Positions 1 to 9,891 of a stretch of DNA of 64,000 nucleotides are shown here, one piece after another. Position 1 is the first letter of the stretch. Every line of letters begins with the position of its first letter. A program made the position numbers and the translations under genes. A model generated the notes under the pieces. It was not told where the DNA came from, did no database searches, and saw only the letters and a program-made list of their open reading frames with translations. The DNA comes from Sinorhizobium fredii USDA 257 (lineage in GTDB: Bacteria; Pseudomonadota; Alphaproteobacteria; Rhizobiales; Rhizobiaceae): NCBI RefSeq assembly GCF_000265205.3, contig NC_018000.1, forward strand, positions 5,923,001 to 5,987,000. Direction: 5' to 3'.

Positions 1-361
1 AATAGGTGACCTCTTCGTAGTCGAGCGTCTCGACCGGGGCGCCGGTGATGATAAAGCCGTCGAACTTGCGGCCCTTCACCTCCTCCCAGGTCTCGTAGAA
101 GGCGAACAGATGTTCCTCGGGCGTGTTCTTCGGCCGGTAGCCGCCGATGCGCACCAGCGTCAGCTCCACCTGCAGCGGCGTCGCGCCGATCAGCCGGGCG
201 ATCTGGATCTCCGTCTTGATCTTGTTGGGCATCAGGTTCAAGAGCCCGATCTGCAGCGGGCGGATGTCCTGGCGGACCGCCGCGGTCTCGGTCATCACCC
301 GCACGCCCTCGTTGACGAGTGTTTCGAAGGCGGGCAGCGTATCCGGAATCTTGATGGGCAT
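1..361 (-). CDS. metA: Homoserine O-acyltransferase MetA (5' part, cut by window edge)
   Basis: Only the first 120 codons are inside the window. The protein begins [15 protein letters not shown] and contains [12 protein letters not shown] and [10 protein letters not shown], typical of the MetA family, which acylates homoserine (with succinyl- or acetyl-CoA) as the first committed step of methionine synthesis in the cytoplasm. The catalytic Cys and His lie in the missing part. The ATG at 361 follows a purine-rich stretch, and the roughly 75-base leader between it and the SAM-II riboswitch supports this start. Which acyl donor is used cannot be told from this fragment. Confidence 0.95.
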   Translation of the reverse strand, partial: MPIKIPDTLPAFETLVNEGVRVMTETAAVRQDIRPLQIGLLNLMPNKIKTEIQIARLIGATPLQVELTLVRIGGYRPKNTPEEHLFAFYETWEEVKGRKFDGFIITGAPVETLDYEEVTY

Positions 362-435
362 GGTTCCACTCGATCAATACAAAAAAACCGGCGGCGAGAT
401 GATCGCGACCGGTCCTCGGAAATCCGTTGTTCCTC

Positions 436-499
436 GGCCCTTTAGCGATTTCTTTAACGTGGCTGCAAGCCGGCCGGCCAAATCACCACAGGATCGCTT
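436..499 (-). promoter_or_regulatory. SAM-II riboswitch upstream of metA
   Basis: Read on the minus strand, the element has a P1 stem (GTGG with CCAC around 463-486), the loop bases GATTT that can pair with a downstream AAATC to form the H-type pseudoknot, and the conserved TTGCAgCCACGTTAAAgAA block and GCTAAA tail. These are the hallmarks of the alphaproteobacterial metA/SAM-II motif. It lies 75 bases before the metA start. S-adenosylmethionine binding is expected to lower metA expression, probably by blocking translation. Edges are approximate. Confidence 0.9.
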
Positions 500-554
500 G
501 ATAGCGTGGCGGAGGCGGCGCGGTCAATGAAAAACGATTCGCGGATGTTGCGGC

Positions 555-637
555 GGCCCCTCATCCGGCCCCGCATCCCCTCGCCCCGCTTGCGGCGAGA
601 GGGCTAGTCCTCGGGGTTAAACCCGAGGAGAGGGGCC
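555..637. repeat. RIME-like intergenic palindromic element running into a gene 3' end
   Basis: The sequence starts with the rhizobial RIME-type phrase CCCCTCATCCGGCC and contains CTCGCCCCGCTTGCGGCGAG and a second hairpin, CCTCGGG/CCCGAGG (609-628). Related copies occur near 4584, 38098, 48220 and 56006. The stop codon of the neighbouring NUDIX gene (617-619) falls in the loop of the second hairpin, so the last few residues of that protein are encoded by the repeat. Confidence 0.7.
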
Positions 638-1074
638 AACTGCCGCTGGCTTTTGCAGCAAGGCCAGAGCTTCATTCATCCCATATCCCAATCGACTGCT
701 GGCATCGCTTTGGCTGACCCAGAAGAAGCGAAAGCGGATCGGCGGACCGCCGCTGTCCGGCGTCATTTCGTCGTGCAGCCAGCTTTGCCGCTGCTCGCCG
801 ACGAGGGCCGTGTGGAAATAGAGCCGCCGGTGCCAGATCTCGCTGCCGCTCTTCACGAAGCGGTAGTCCAATGTGGCGAGTTGGGCGAATGGTTCCCGCG
901 GTGCCAGCCCGGTCTCTTCGAAGAACTCCCGGCGGGCGGCCGCTTCCGGGCTCTCGCCCGGCTCCATCGTGCCGCCCGGCACCTGCAGGTCGACCTCGGG
1001 AAAATCCGGTTGATCGAAGACCAGCAGCGAATCTCGCCAGGTGGCGTAGATCAGCACCTTGTGAGCGTCCGGCC

Positions 1075-1078
<4 letters not shown>
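617..1078 (-). CDS. NUDIX hydrolase
   Basis: A 153-residue protein with a perfect NUDIX box (GX5EX7REUXEEXGU) at residues 36-58: Gly36, Glu42, Arg50-Glu51, Glu54-Glu55 and Gly57. Family members cleave nucleoside diphosphates linked to another moiety, using divalent metal held by the REXXEE helix. The substrate cannot be predicted here. The gene overlaps the stop of the upstream MoxR gene by 4 bases (ATGA type), so the two are probably cotranscribed and translationally coupled. The C-terminal residues GPSPRV are encoded inside a palindromic repeat. Confidence 0.85.
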
Positions 1079-1914
<836 letters not shown>

Positions 1915-1970
1915 GGGGCTGCTGCTCTCGATTAGGAGGAACGTGCGATACGGGCAAAGACCGATCCCGT

Positions 1971-2351
1971 TTAGCCGCGAAACGCCGTGACCTCGATCTC
2001 GATCAGCATTTCCGGGCGGATCAGGTCGCAGACGACCATCGTCGCGGCCGGGCGGCTCTCGCCGAAGATCTCGCCGAAGATCGGGAAGACCCGGTCGGCG
2101 AAGCTGGCGTCGGTGACGTAATAGTGGTTGCGCACCACATCGGCGAGCGAGAAGCCGGCTTCTTTCAAGGCGGCTTCGATCGTCTTCAGGCAGTTGCGCG
2201 CCTGTTCCTCGACCGTCTCCGGCATGGTCATGGTTGCGTAGTCGTAGCCGGTCGTGCCGGAGACGAAGCACCAGTCGCCCTTTGCGACGGCACGCGAATA
2301 GCCTGCCGTCTTCTCGAAAGGGGAACCGGAAGAGATGAGCTTGCGCGCCAT
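1971..2351 (-). CDS. RidA family (YjgF/YER057c/UK114) protein
   Basis: A 126-residue single-domain protein. The family trait is the C-terminal stretch RPAATMVVCDLIRPEMLIEIE, with the Arg that binds the substrate carboxylate and a conserved Glu. Classical RidA deaminates reactive enamine/imine intermediates released by PLP enzymes, but this sequence is diverged and could belong to a different RidA subgroup. It starts 6 bases after the leuD stop, so it is probably in the same transcript. Subgroup and exact substrate are uncertain. Confidence 0.85.
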   Translation of the reverse strand: MARKLISSGSPFEKTAGYSRAVAKGDWCFVSGTTGYDYATMTMPETVEEQARNCLKTIEAALKEAGFSLADVVRNHYYVTDASFADRVFPIFGEIFGESRPAATMVVCDLIRPEMLIEIEVTAFRG

Positions 2352-2357
2352 CAGCGC

Positions 2358-2963
2358 TCAGGCCCAGGGATGCGACGCGGCGTTCTTCTTCTCGAAGCTG
2401 TCGATGGCGCTCGCCTTTTCGAGCGTCAGGCCGATGTCGTCGAGACCGTTCAACAGGCAGTGGCGCTTGAAGGCATCGATCTCGAACTTGATCGAGCCGC
2501 CGTCGGGGCCGGTGATTTCCTGGGCTTCCAGATCGATCGACAACACGGCGTTGGAACCCCGGTTGGCGTCGTCCATCAGCTTGTCGAGGTCGGCCTGGCT
2601 GACAACGATCGGCAGGATGCCGTTTTTGAAGCAGTTGTTGTAGAAGATGTCGGCGAACGAGGTGGAGATAACGCAGCGGATGCCGAAATCGAGGAGCGCC
2701 CACGGCGCATGCTCGCGCGAGGAGCCGCACCCGAAATTGTCGCCGGCAACCAGGATCTTGGCGTTCTGGTAGGCCGGCTTGTTGAGCACGAAATCCGGAT
2801 TTGGCGTGCCGTCCTCGTTGTAGCGGGCCTCGGCGAAAAGTCCCGTGCCGAGCCCGGTGCGCTTGATCGTCTTCAGGTAATCCTTCGGGATGATCATGTC
2901 CGTGTCGATGTTGACGACGGGCAGGGGCGCAGCAACGCCGGTGAGCTTGACGAACTTGTCCAT
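2358..2963 (-). CDS. leuD: 3-isopropylmalate dehydratase small subunit LeuD
   Basis: A 201-residue protein of normal length for LeuD. It has the swivel-domain signature [13 protein letters not shown] and the N-terminal [17 protein letters not shown] region. With LeuC it isomerises 2-isopropylmalate to 3-isopropylmalate in leucine synthesis; LeuC, which holds the iron-sulfur cluster, is not in this window. The ATG at 2963 is preceded by a purine-rich region. It is the first gene of a minus-strand run that continues into RidA and MoxR. Confidence 0.95.
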   Translation of the reverse strand: MDKFVKLTGVAAPLPVVNIDTDMIIPKDYLKTIKRTGLGTGLFAEARYNEDGTPNPDFVLNKPAYQNAKILVAGDNFGCGSSREHAPWALLDFGIRCVISTSFADIFYNNCFKNGILPIVVSQADLDKLMDDANRGSNAVLSIDLEAQEITGPDGGSIKFEIDAFKRHCLLNGLDDIGLTLEKASAIDSFEKKNAASHPWA

Positions 2964-3064
2964 GGTCTAGCCTTCGATTTCAGCGGAAATGTCGGGAGAG
3001 CGTTTAGATCAGTTTTGCGCCGAAATGAAGGGGAATCTGCGTTTGCGGACCTTCCCGGCTCGAT

Positions 3065-3310
3065 TCAGAGATCGATGATCGTGCCGCGCCCGTCGTTCCA
3101 GATCCGCATTTCGCGCTGCTGGCCGGCAGCGGCCGCGCGGGCACGTGCCGGCATCGGCTTCGCGTTGAACCGTGCGGCGATCGCACTGCCGATCGCAATG
3201 ACGGCGGCAATGCCGGCAAGCGCCAGGGCGAGCGACGCGGTCAGCACGAAGGCCGCAAACGTGATGGCAATGGCTGCGGCCGTGAAAAGAACAGAGCGAA
3301 TGCTTTGCAT
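3065..3310 (-). CDS. Small hypothetical membrane protein
   Basis: An 81-residue protein starting MQSIRSVLF with about 45 hydrophobic, alanine-rich residues (two membrane segments or one hairpin), then a short basic tail ending GRGTIIDL. The ATG at 3310 was chosen because AAAGGTGA precedes it; a longer in-frame start exists upstream but adds no recognisable sequence. It is divergent from the CitE-like gene, about 100 bases apart. I do not recognise a family. Confidence 0.55.
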   Translation of the reverse strand: MQSIRSVLFTAAAIAITFAAFVLTASLALALAGIAAVIAIGSAIAARFNAKPMPARARAAAAGQQREMRIWNDGRGTIIDL

Positions 3311-3410
3311 GTTCGTCACCTTTCTAAAACGCATGTGGTGGCTTGCGGCACCGCTTGCAAGAGGGCCCATCGACTTGCGCAAGGCACGAAAGGCGGGCAC
3401 AACCAATCCC

Positions 3411-4316
3411 ATGAGTCGAGCGACCAATCATCATCCCGCGCGGCTCCGCCGCTCCGTGCTTTGCGTGCCGGCGGACAATGCCCGTGCGCTTGCCAAGGTC
3501 AAGGACCTTGCCGCGGATGCGGTGATCTTCGACCTCGAGGACGCCGTAGCACCCGAGCGCAAGGCCGAGGCCCGCGACGCTCTTGTCCGCCACCTGTCGG
3601 AAAACCGGCCCGGCGGCGAAGCGATCATCCGCATCAATGTGGCGGAATCGGGTTTCAGCGAAGCGGATCTCGTCGCCGCGGTCGCGGCGAGCCCCGATGC
3701 GATCCTCCTGCCCAAGGTCGAAAGCCCCGCCGACATTCAAGGCATCCTCGAATGGCTGTCTGAAAACGACGCGCCGGAGAGCTTGCGGCTCTGGGCGATG
3801 ATCGAGACGGGGCGCGGCGTCATCAACGCGCCGGCGATCGCCGAGACGGGCCGCACCTTCGGCGGCCGCCTCGATTGCTTCGTCGTCGGCCTCAACGATC
3901 TGCGCAAGGAGACGGGCGTTGCCGCACTCGCCGGTCGCACCTATCTCGTGCCCTGGCTGATGCAGGTCCTCATCGCCGCCCGCGGCAGCGGCCTCGACGC
4001 CATCGACGCCGTCTTCAACGATTTTCGCGATGCGGAGGGCTTCGAGGCCGAATGCCGGCAGGGACGCGACATGGGCTATGACGGCAAGATGCTGATCCAC
4101 CCCGCCCAGATCAACGCGGCCAATCGCTGCTTCGGCATCGACCAGGCGGCGCTTGACGAGGCGCGCGCGATCATCGACGCCTTTGCCCGGCCGGAACATG
4201 CAGGCAAAGGCGTGATCAATCTCGGCGGCCGCATGGTCGAACGCCTCCATCTCGAGCAGGCGCTGAAACTCGCCGCGAAAGCGGAGACCATCGAAAAACG
4301 AAAGGCGAAATCTTGA
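3411..4316 (+). CDS. HpcH/HpaI-CitE family CoA-ester lyase
   Basis: A 301-residue TIM-barrel protein of the CitE-like (malyl-CoA lyase / citrate lyase beta) family. Visible marks are RRSVLCVPADN, the metal-site stretch FDLEDAVAPERK, the catalytic MIETGRGVINA and the C-terminal YDGKMLIHPAQI. Such enzymes cleave or hydrolyse CoA esters such as malyl-CoA. No citrate lyase alpha or gamma subunits are nearby, so a stand-alone malyl-CoA lyase or thioesterase is more likely than true citrate lyase. The start ATGAGTCGA at 3411 was chosen by alignment to the conserved N-terminus. Confidence 0.85.
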   Translation: MSRATNHHPARLRRSVLCVPADNARALAKVKDLAADAVIFDLEDAVAPERKAEARDALVRHLSENRPGGEAIIRINVAESGFSEADLVAAVAASPDAILLPKVESPADIQGILEWLSENDAPESLRLWAMIETGRGVINAPAIAETGRTFGGRLDCFVVGLNDLRKETGVAALAGRTYLVPWLMQVLIAARGSGLDAIDAVFNDFRDAEGFEAECRQGRDMGYDGKMLIHPAQINAANRCFGIDQAALDEARAIIDAFARPEHAGKGVINLGGRMVERLHLEQALKLAAKAETIEKRKAKS

Positions 4317-4519
4317 AGCTCTACCGATTTTTGACCGGCCCCGACGACGCGTCGTTCTGCCACAAGGTGACGGCGGCACTGAACCAGGGTTGGAGTCTGC
4401 ACGGCCCGCCGGCCTATGCCTTCAACGCCGATACACAGCATATGCTGTGCGGCCAGGCGGTGGTGAAAGAGGTGGAAGGCACGGATTATCGTCCCGAGAT
4501 GAAACTGTCGGAGCAATAG
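4313..4519 (+). CDS. DUF1737 domain protein
   Basis: A 68-residue protein (KLYRFLTGPDDASFCHKVTAAL...GWSLHGPP) with the DUF1737 pattern of small cytoplasmic proteins of unknown function. It probably begins at a TTG whose last bases overlap the TGA stop of the CitE-like gene (CTTGA), which implies translational coupling. No other start codon lies early enough to keep the conserved YRF start. Confidence 0.75.
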   Translation: MKLYRFLTGPDDASFCHKVTAALNQGWSLHGPPAYAFNADTQHMLCGQAVVKEVEGTDYRPEMKLSEQ

Positions 4520-4772
4520 GGCCGCTCATAGGCGGATATCGATTAGCCCTCGCCCCTGGCTCGTCCCGTAGGCCGACGCTTACAGGCGAAAGTGGCCGGC
4601 AGGCCGGGGCCAATCACCCGCCTTGACGACCCTCGCCATCAATTCGCCGTCAGCGCGTGATGTTGCCGTTGACAAGCAGGCTTTCCTCCTCCACCTGAAG
4701 GGCGAAAGCTCGGGACGCGACTGCCGTCCGCATCCCGCTTCGAACTCGCCGGGACCCCAAGAAGAGGCCTTC

Positions 4773-6026
4773 ATGTCTTCTGCTTTCGATTTCGAGCCAA
4801 AGCCGCGCCGCCCGTCGGTTGCCGTCGATGTCGGCGGCGTCATCGTCGGCGGTGGCGCGCCGGTCGTCGTGCAGTCGATGACGAATACGGACACGGCCGA
4901 TATCGATGCGACGGTGGCGCAGGTGGCGGCCCTCCACAAGGCAGGCTCCGAACTGGTGCGCATCACCGTCGACCGCGACGAAAGCGCCGCCGCCGTGCCG
5001 AAGATCCGCGATAGGCTGCTGCGCCTCGGCATGGACGTGCCGCTCGTCGGCGATTTCCACTATATCGGCCACAAGCTGCTTGCCGATCACCCGGCCTGCG
5101 CCGAAGCACTGGCGAAATACCGCATCAATCCGGGCAATGTCGGCTTCAAGGACAAGAAGGACAAGCAGTTCGCCGAGATCATCGAGATGGCGATCCGCTA
5201 CGACAAGCCGGTGCGCATCGGCGTCAACTGGGGCTCGCTCGACCAGGAGCTCCTGACGCGGCTGATGGATGAGAATCAGGCCAAGGGCTCGCCCCTGACG
5301 GCGCAACAGGTGACGCGCGAGACGATCGTGCAGTCGGCGCTGCTCTCGGCGGAGCTTGCCGAGGAGCTCGGCCTGCCGCGCAACCGCATCATTCTCTCCG
5401 CCAAGGTTTCAGGCGTCCAGGACCTGATCGCCGTCTACGCGATGCTGGCCGCCCGCTCCGACCATGCGCTGCATCTTGGCCTTACCGAGGCTGGCATGGG
5501 GACGAAGGGCATCGTCGCCTCCTCGGCTTCGCTCGGCATCCTGATGCAGCAGGGCATCGGCGACACGATCCGGATTTCGCTGACGCCCGAGCCCGGCGGC
5601 GACCGCACCCGCGAGGTGCAGGTGGCGCAAGAGCTCCTGCAGGTCATGGGCTTCCGCCAGTTCATCCCCGTCGTCGCCGCCTGTCCCGGCTGCGGCCGCA
5701 CCACCTCCACGGTCTTCCAGGAACTCGCCCAGAAGATCCAGGAGGATATCCGCGCCAGCATGCCGGTCTGGCGCGAGAAATATCCGGGCGTCGAGGCGCT
5801 CAAGGTCGCCGTCATGGGCTGCATCGTCAACGGCCCGGGCGAGAGCAAGCATGCCGATATCGGTATTTCGCTTCCCGGCACCGGCGAGATGCCGGCCGCG
5901 CCGGTCTTCATCGACGGTCAGAAGGCAATGACCTTGCGCGGCCCGAAGATCGCCGAAGACTTCCAGCTTCTCGTCGCCGACTATATCGAAAAACGCTTCG
6001 GCCGCGGCCAGGCGGCAGCCGAGTAA
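4773..6026 (+). CDS. ispG: 4-hydroxy-3-methylbut-2-enyl diphosphate synthase (IspG/GcpE)
   Basis: A 417-residue IspG of normal bacterial length. It catalyses the reductive opening of methylerythritol cyclodiphosphate in the MEP isoprenoid pathway with a [4Fe-4S] cluster. Visible are [11 protein letters not shown] near the N-terminus, the cluster region CPGCGRT and the later [10 protein letters not shown]. The ATG at 4773 follows GAAGAGGCC; the open frame extends 50 codons further up but those residues do not resemble IspG. The 250-base gap before it holds a fragment of a RIME-type repeat (near 4584) and no gene. Confidence 0.96.
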   Translation: MSSAFDFEPKPRRPSVAVDVGGVIVGGGAPVVVQSMTNTDTADIDATVAQVAALHKAGSELVRITVDRDESAAAVPKIRDRLLRLGMDVPLVGDFHYIGHKLLADHPACAEALAKYRINPGNVGFKDKKDKQFAEIIEMAIRYDKPVRIGVNWGSLDQELLTRLMDENQAKGSPLTAQQVTRETIVQSALLSAELAEELGLPRNRIILSAKVSGVQDLIAVYAMLAARSDHALHLGLTEAGMGTKGIVASSASLGILMQQGIGDTIRISLTPEPGGDRTREVQVAQELLQVMGFRQFIPVVAACPGCGRTTSTVFQELAQKIQEDIRASMPVWREKYPGVEALKVAVMGCIVNGPGESKHADIGISLPGTGEMPAAPVFIDGQKAMTLRGPKIAEDFQLLVADYIEKRFGRGQAAAE

Positions 6027-6036
6027 GCAGCAACGA

Positions 6037-6678
6037 TCAAAGCCGGGTGGTCAAAAGCTTCAGGCCGGCAAAGGCGAAGAAGCCGGCCATCAGGCTCTCG
6101 ATGATCCGCCGCGATTTCAGATAGCCGCGGTGCACCGGCGACAGCGAGAAGACGATCGCAAAGCCGCAAAAGGTGACGAGGCCGATCAGCATGCAGCCGC
6201 CGATGAAGGTGGCGGTGACGGCGGCCGGCGCCCCTTCCGGCATGCCGAGCGACACCAGCATAATCCAGGCGAAGATCGCCTTGGGATTGGTCAGGTGGAT
6301 GCCGAGGCCCTTGAGATAGAGCTTCTTCAGCGACATTTGCAACGGAACGCCAAGGGATGGCCGGGGTGTGTCACCTCGCATCGCTGCTCGCAGCGCATTG
6401 TAGGCGAGCCAGAAAAGATAGCAGGCGCCGGCGATCTTCAGGACGATGATCGCCTCGCCATAGGTCCGGATGAGCGCCGAGAGGCCCGAGGCGGTCAGCA
6501 TCGCCCAGGTGTAGCTGCCGGTCAGCACGCCGAAGGCAAGCGCCAGCCCGGCCTTTCGCCCCTGGCTCACCGACGTCGCGATGATCGCCAGAACCGCCGG
6601 GCCTGGCGATGCGGTGGCGATGACATAGGCCGTCCAGGCGACCAGAAGCTGCGGAAGATAAGGCGTGAGTTCGAGCAT
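6037..6678 (-). CDS. LysE/RhtB family amino-acid exporter
   Basis: A 213-residue, six-helix membrane protein with the family signature ASPGPAVLAIIATSVSQGRKAGL near residue 20, and HLTNPKAIFAW in the middle. Members export amino acids such as homoserine, threonine or lysine. Substrate is unknown. The ATG at 6678 starts the conserved region; a longer open frame reaches further upstream. It converges on ispG with only 10 bases between the stops. Confidence 0.87.
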   Translation of the reverse strand: MLELTPYLPQLLVAWTAYVIATASPGPAVLAIIATSVSQGRKAGLALAFGVLTGSYTWAMLTASGLSALIRTYGEAIIVLKIAGACYLFWLAYNALRAAMRGDTPRPSLGVPLQMSLKKLYLKGLGIHLTNPKAIFAWIMLVSLGMPEGAPAAVTATFIGGCMLIGLVTFCGFAIVFSLSPVHRGYLKSRRIIESLMAGFFAFAGLKLLTTRL

Positions 6679-6796
6679 GCGGCGCCACCCATTTTGTTGT
6701 TCCGGACGGAAAGTAGCCGAGGCCCTCGCGGCAGCCAAGGGCTAGCCTTTCCTGGTTAAATTGAATCATTCTGTTGGCTCAAGCGGAGCGGAATGC

Positions 6797-6849
6797 TTGC
6801 TCGGCTGGCGCGCGGCGTAGCCAACGCTACGGCGAAGCCAGCCGAGCAA
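6797..6849. repeat. Long near-perfect palindrome between a LysE gene and hisC
   Basis: TTGCTCGGCTGGC (6797-6809) is exactly repeated inverted as GCCAGCCGAGCAA (6837-6849), and inside it CGTAGC-CAAC-GCTACG forms a second perfect stem. Weaker complementarity (GGCTCAAGCGG with CCGCTTCAGCC) continues outward to about 6775-6880. It lies just after the hisC stop and upstream of the LysE gene. It could end or stabilise the hisC transcript; it lacks a T-run, so it is not a clear intrinsic terminator. Confidence 0.75.
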
Positions 6850-6880
6850 ACAGGCCGCCCGCTTCAGCCAACCCGAAGGG

Positions 6881-7936
6881 CTAGAGAATCTCGTCGAGCG
6901 CCGAAATCAGCCTGGCGCATTCCTCGTCGGTGCCGATGGTGATGCGCAGGAAATCCGAAATCCGCGGCTTGGCGAAGTGCCGGACGATGACTGCGCGCTC
7001 GCGCAGCTTGGCCGCGAGCGTCTGACCGGCCTGGTCCGGATGGCGGGCGAAGATAAAGTTCGCCTGCGACGGCAGGACTTCGAAGCCGCGTTTCTCCAGT
7101 TCGCTCGTCAACCGCGCACGCGTGGCGATGATCTTGCCGCGCGTCGCCTCGAACCACGCCTCGTCCCTGATCGCGGCGGTCGCGCCAGCCTGGGCGGCGC
7201 GTCCGAGCGGATAGGAGTTAAAACTGTCCTTGACGCGCTCCAGCGCCTCGATCAGCACCCGCTGGCCGATCGCGAAACCGACGCGCAGGCCGGCCAGAGC
7301 CCGGGACTTGGAGAAGGTCTGCACGACCAGCAGATTGTCGTATTTCGGAACGAGCGCGGCCGCCGATTCGCCGCCGAAGTCGATATAGGCCTCGTCGATC
7401 ACCACCGTCTGGTCGGGATGTTCGGCGACCAGCCGCTCGATCTCGCCAAGCGGCAGGCCGATGCCGGTCGGCGCATTGGGGTTGGGCAGGATGATTGCGC
7501 CGCAGGGGCGACGATAGTCGGCGATATCGATGCGGAATGCGGTGTTGAGCGGCACTTCGATCGCATCGATGCCGAAAAGCCCCGCATAGGTCGGATAGAA
7601 GCTGTAGGAAATGTCCGGATAGAGCAGCGGCTCGTCGTGCTTCAGCAGCGCGGCGAAGGCGTGGGCCAGCACCTCGTCGGAGCCATTGCCGACGAAGACT
7701 TCCCCGGCCGAGACGCCACATCGTGCGGCGATCGCCTCCCTCAGGCCCAGCGCGACCGGATCCGGATAGAGCCGGAGTTCGGCGTTTGCCGCCGACCGGA
7801 TCGCCTCGAGCGCCTGTTCCGACGGACCGTACGGACTTTCATTGGTGTTGAGCTTGACGAGATTGGCCATGCGCGGCTGCTCGCCCGGAACATAGGGTGT
7901 GAGCCTGGAAACGATCGGCGACCAGAATTTGCTCAT
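6881..7936 (-). CDS. hisC: Histidinol-phosphate aminotransferase
   Basis: A 351-residue fold-type I PLP aminotransferase. It carries [11 protein letters not shown] near the N-terminus, PNPNAPTG (151-158), the aspartate of [11 protein letters not shown] that contacts PLP, and the PLP lysine in [14 protein letters not shown] (about Lys210). HisC makes L-histidinol phosphate in histidine synthesis. Paralogues with aromatic substrates look similar, so the assignment within the family is likely but not certain. It follows ispA after a 5-base gap and is probably cotranscribed with it. Confidence 0.9.
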   Translation of the reverse strand: MSKFWSPIVSRLTPYVPGEQPRMANLVKLNTNESPYGPSEQALEAIRSAANAELRLYPDPVALGLREAIAARCGVSAGEVFVGNGSDEVLAHAFAALLKHDEPLLYPDISYSFYPTYAGLFGIDAIEVPLNTAFRIDIADYRRPCGAIILPNPNAPTGIGLPLGEIERLVAEHPDQTVVIDEAYIDFGGESAAALVPKYDNLLVVQTFSKSRALAGLRVGFAIGQRVLIEALERVKDSFNSYPLGRAAQAGATAAIRDEAWFEATRGKIIATRARLTSELEKRGFEVLPSQANFIFARHPDQAGQTLAAKLRERAVIVRHFAKPRISDFLRITIGTDEECARLISALDEIL

Positions 7937-7941
7937 TGTGT

Positions 7942-8856
7942 TCAGTTCCTTCGGTTCGCGACAAAGCGGGCGGTTTCGACGAGAACGGCCGAACGGGTAC
8001 CGTAGGGTGCCAGCAGTTCTTCCGCCTCCGCCACCAGCTTTTCGAGTTGGCGCTCGGCCCAGGCCTGGCCATGAAGGCCGACGAGCGTACCCTTGCCGCG
8101 GGCGGCGTCCTTGCCGGTGGCCTTGCCCATCGCCTCGGCGTCGGCGGTGAGGTCGAGCAGGTCGTCGGCAAGCTGGAAGGCAAGGCCGACCTTGTCGCCG
8201 AAGGCGCGCATGCGTCGGCGATCCTCGAGACTCGCGTCGGCGATAATCGCGCCCGCCTCGCAGGCGAAGCGGATGAGGGCGCCGGTTTTCATCGCCTGCA
8301 GCGTAACGATAGCTGCCTCGTCCGGCGCCGTCTTCTCGGCGGCGAGGTCCAGCGCCTGCCCGCCAGCCATACCGCCAAGGCCGGCGGCGCGGGCAAGTGC
8401 CAGCACAAGCGCCGTCTTCTGGCGATCCGAGAGGGGCGTTGCGGGCGCGGCGACAATGTCGAAGGCGAAGGTCAACAAGCTGTCGCCGGCGAGAATCGCC
8501 GTTGCTTCGTCGAAGGCAATGTGCACGGTCGGCTGGCCGCGCCTGACGTCGTCGTCGTCCATCGCCGGTAGGTCGTCGTGGACGAGCGAATAGCAATGCA
8601 CGCATTCGAGCGCCGCACCGATCCTGAGCGATGCATCGGCGCTGCCGCCGAGAAGGGCGGTACTTTCGGCGACGAGGAAAGGACGCAGCCGCTTGCCGCC
8701 ATTGAGCACGCCATGGCGCATGGCATCGAGCAGCGTTGCCGGGCGGGCGATCTCGTCCGCTTGGGACGCGGGCCCGAGGAGGCTCGAGAGCAGTCCCTCG
8801 ACCGCCAGCGCCGCGGCCTTGAGGCGTTCCGCAAAGAATGATGGCTCGTCTTGCAT
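7942..8856 (-). CDS. ispA: Polyprenyl (farnesyl) diphosphate synthase
   Basis: A 304-residue class I trans-prenyltransferase. The first aspartate-rich motif is [11 protein letters not shown] (about 93-103) and the second is [21 protein letters not shown] is the conserved substrate-binding start. Length and the sequence before the first motif fit a short-chain (geranyl/farnesyl) synthase that condenses IPP with DMAPP or GPP. The ATG at 8856 begins [12 protein letters not shown], the usual N-terminus; the frame stays open upstream but is unconserved. It leads the ispA-hisC pair. Confidence 0.92.
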   Translation of the reverse strand: MQDEPSFFAERLKAAALAVEGLLSSLLGPASQADEIARPATLLDAMRHGVLNGGKRLRPFLVAESTALLGGSADASLRIGAALECVHCYSLVHDDLPAMDDDDVRRGQPTVHIAFDEATAILAGDSLLTFAFDIVAAPATPLSDRQKTALVLALARAAGLGGMAGGQALDLAAEKTAPDEAAIVTLQAMKTGALIRFACEAGAIIADASLEDRRRMRAFGDKVGLAFQLADDLLDLTADAEAMGKATGKDAARGKGTLVGLHGQAWAERQLEKLVAEAEELLAPYGTRSAVLVETARFVANRRN

Positions 8857-9040
8857 GAGAGGCTCTTTGGCACGTGGGAGAGCCGCTTTCAACGGACTTT
8901 TGCGCCGCAGCTCACGCGTTTTGTTCGGGATGAGTGCACAGGCGCCCTTGTCTTTGCGAGAAAGGCCGTTCAACTTTCGCGATCCATGAAATAAGAGTGG
9001 GGCCATGAAAAAGAGCGGGGTCATGAAATAAGAATGGGGA

Positions 9041-9814
9041 ATGGATAGAGGGGTGGACAGTCAGGCCGTGGACATCGTTCCGGAAGAACGCGAGGAGGGC
9101 GAGTTGCCCGCCGGACGGTGGTCTGCCATGCGCCGCACGTGGCGAACGCGCCGCCGGCGTCTCGTTCTCGCGGCGCTTTGCATTCTCCTGCTGCCTTACC
9201 TGCTGATCTTCGTCTACCTGCTCGGTTTCATTCATCCGGTATCGACATTGATGCTGCGCGACCTCGTGCTGCTGCGCGGCTACGACCGGCAGTGGGTGGC
9301 GTTCGACGATATCTCCCCGGTCCTCGTCCAGTCGGTGATGATGTCCGAGGATGGCCAGTTCTGTGTCCATAACGGGGTCGACTGGATGCAGATGCGCGGT
9401 GTCGTCGAGGACGCCCTGGATGGCGAACAGACGCGCGGTGCGAGCACGATCCCGATGCAGACGGTCAAGAACCTCTATCTCTGGAACGGCCGCTCCTTCG
9501 TTCGAAAAGGAATGGAGCTGCCACTCGCCGTCGTTGCCGATCTCGTCTGGAGCAAGCGGCGCATGATGGAAATCTACCTGAACGTCGCCGAGTGGGGCGA
9601 CGGCGTCTACGGCATCGAAGCCGCCGCGCGGCATCATTTCGGCGTTTCCGCAGCCAAGCTTTCGCGCCGCCAGGCGGCGCTGCTGGCCGTGGCGCTGCCC
9701 AATCCGATCGACCGCAATGCCGGCAAGCCCGGACGGGGCTTGAGGCGTCTCGCCTCGGTGATCGAACGTCGCGCCGGCCGCTCCGGCGACTACATCACAT
9801 GTCTTTATGATTGA
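9041..9814 (+). CDS. mtgA: Monofunctional biosynthetic peptidoglycan transglycosylase
   Basis: A 257-residue inner-membrane protein: a basic N-terminus, one transmembrane segment (about 41-64) and a GT51 glycosyltransferase domain. Family motifs are [15 protein letters not shown] with the catalytic Glu, [31 protein letters not shown] and a C-terminal [15 protein letters not shown]. It polymerises lipid II into glycan strands without a transpeptidase domain. The start is uncertain: ATG at 9128 ([11 protein letters not shown]) would give a shorter cytoplasmic tail. Confidence 0.92.
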   Translation: MDRGVDSQAVDIVPEEREEGELPAGRWSAMRRTWRTRRRRLVLAALCILLLPYLLIFVYLLGFIHPVSTLMLRDLVLLRGYDRQWVAFDDISPVLVQSVMMSEDGQFCVHNGVDWMQMRGVVEDALDGEQTRGASTIPMQTVKNLYLWNGRSFVRKGMELPLAVVADLVWSKRRMMEIYLNVAEWGDGVYGIEAAARHHFGVSAAKLSRRQAALLAVALPNPIDRNAGKPGRGLRRLASVIERRAGRSGDYITCLYD

Positions 9815-9891
9815 GATGAAGACAATTCATTGGTTGTGCGGCTGCGCCTATGGCAAGTCTGCCTCCCGAAAAACCAAGCGGAGACGGAGCC

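Noticed and set aside
3411..4316. Citrate lyase operon
   Set aside because: Only a CitE-like gene is present; the alpha and gamma subunits and the ligase are absent.
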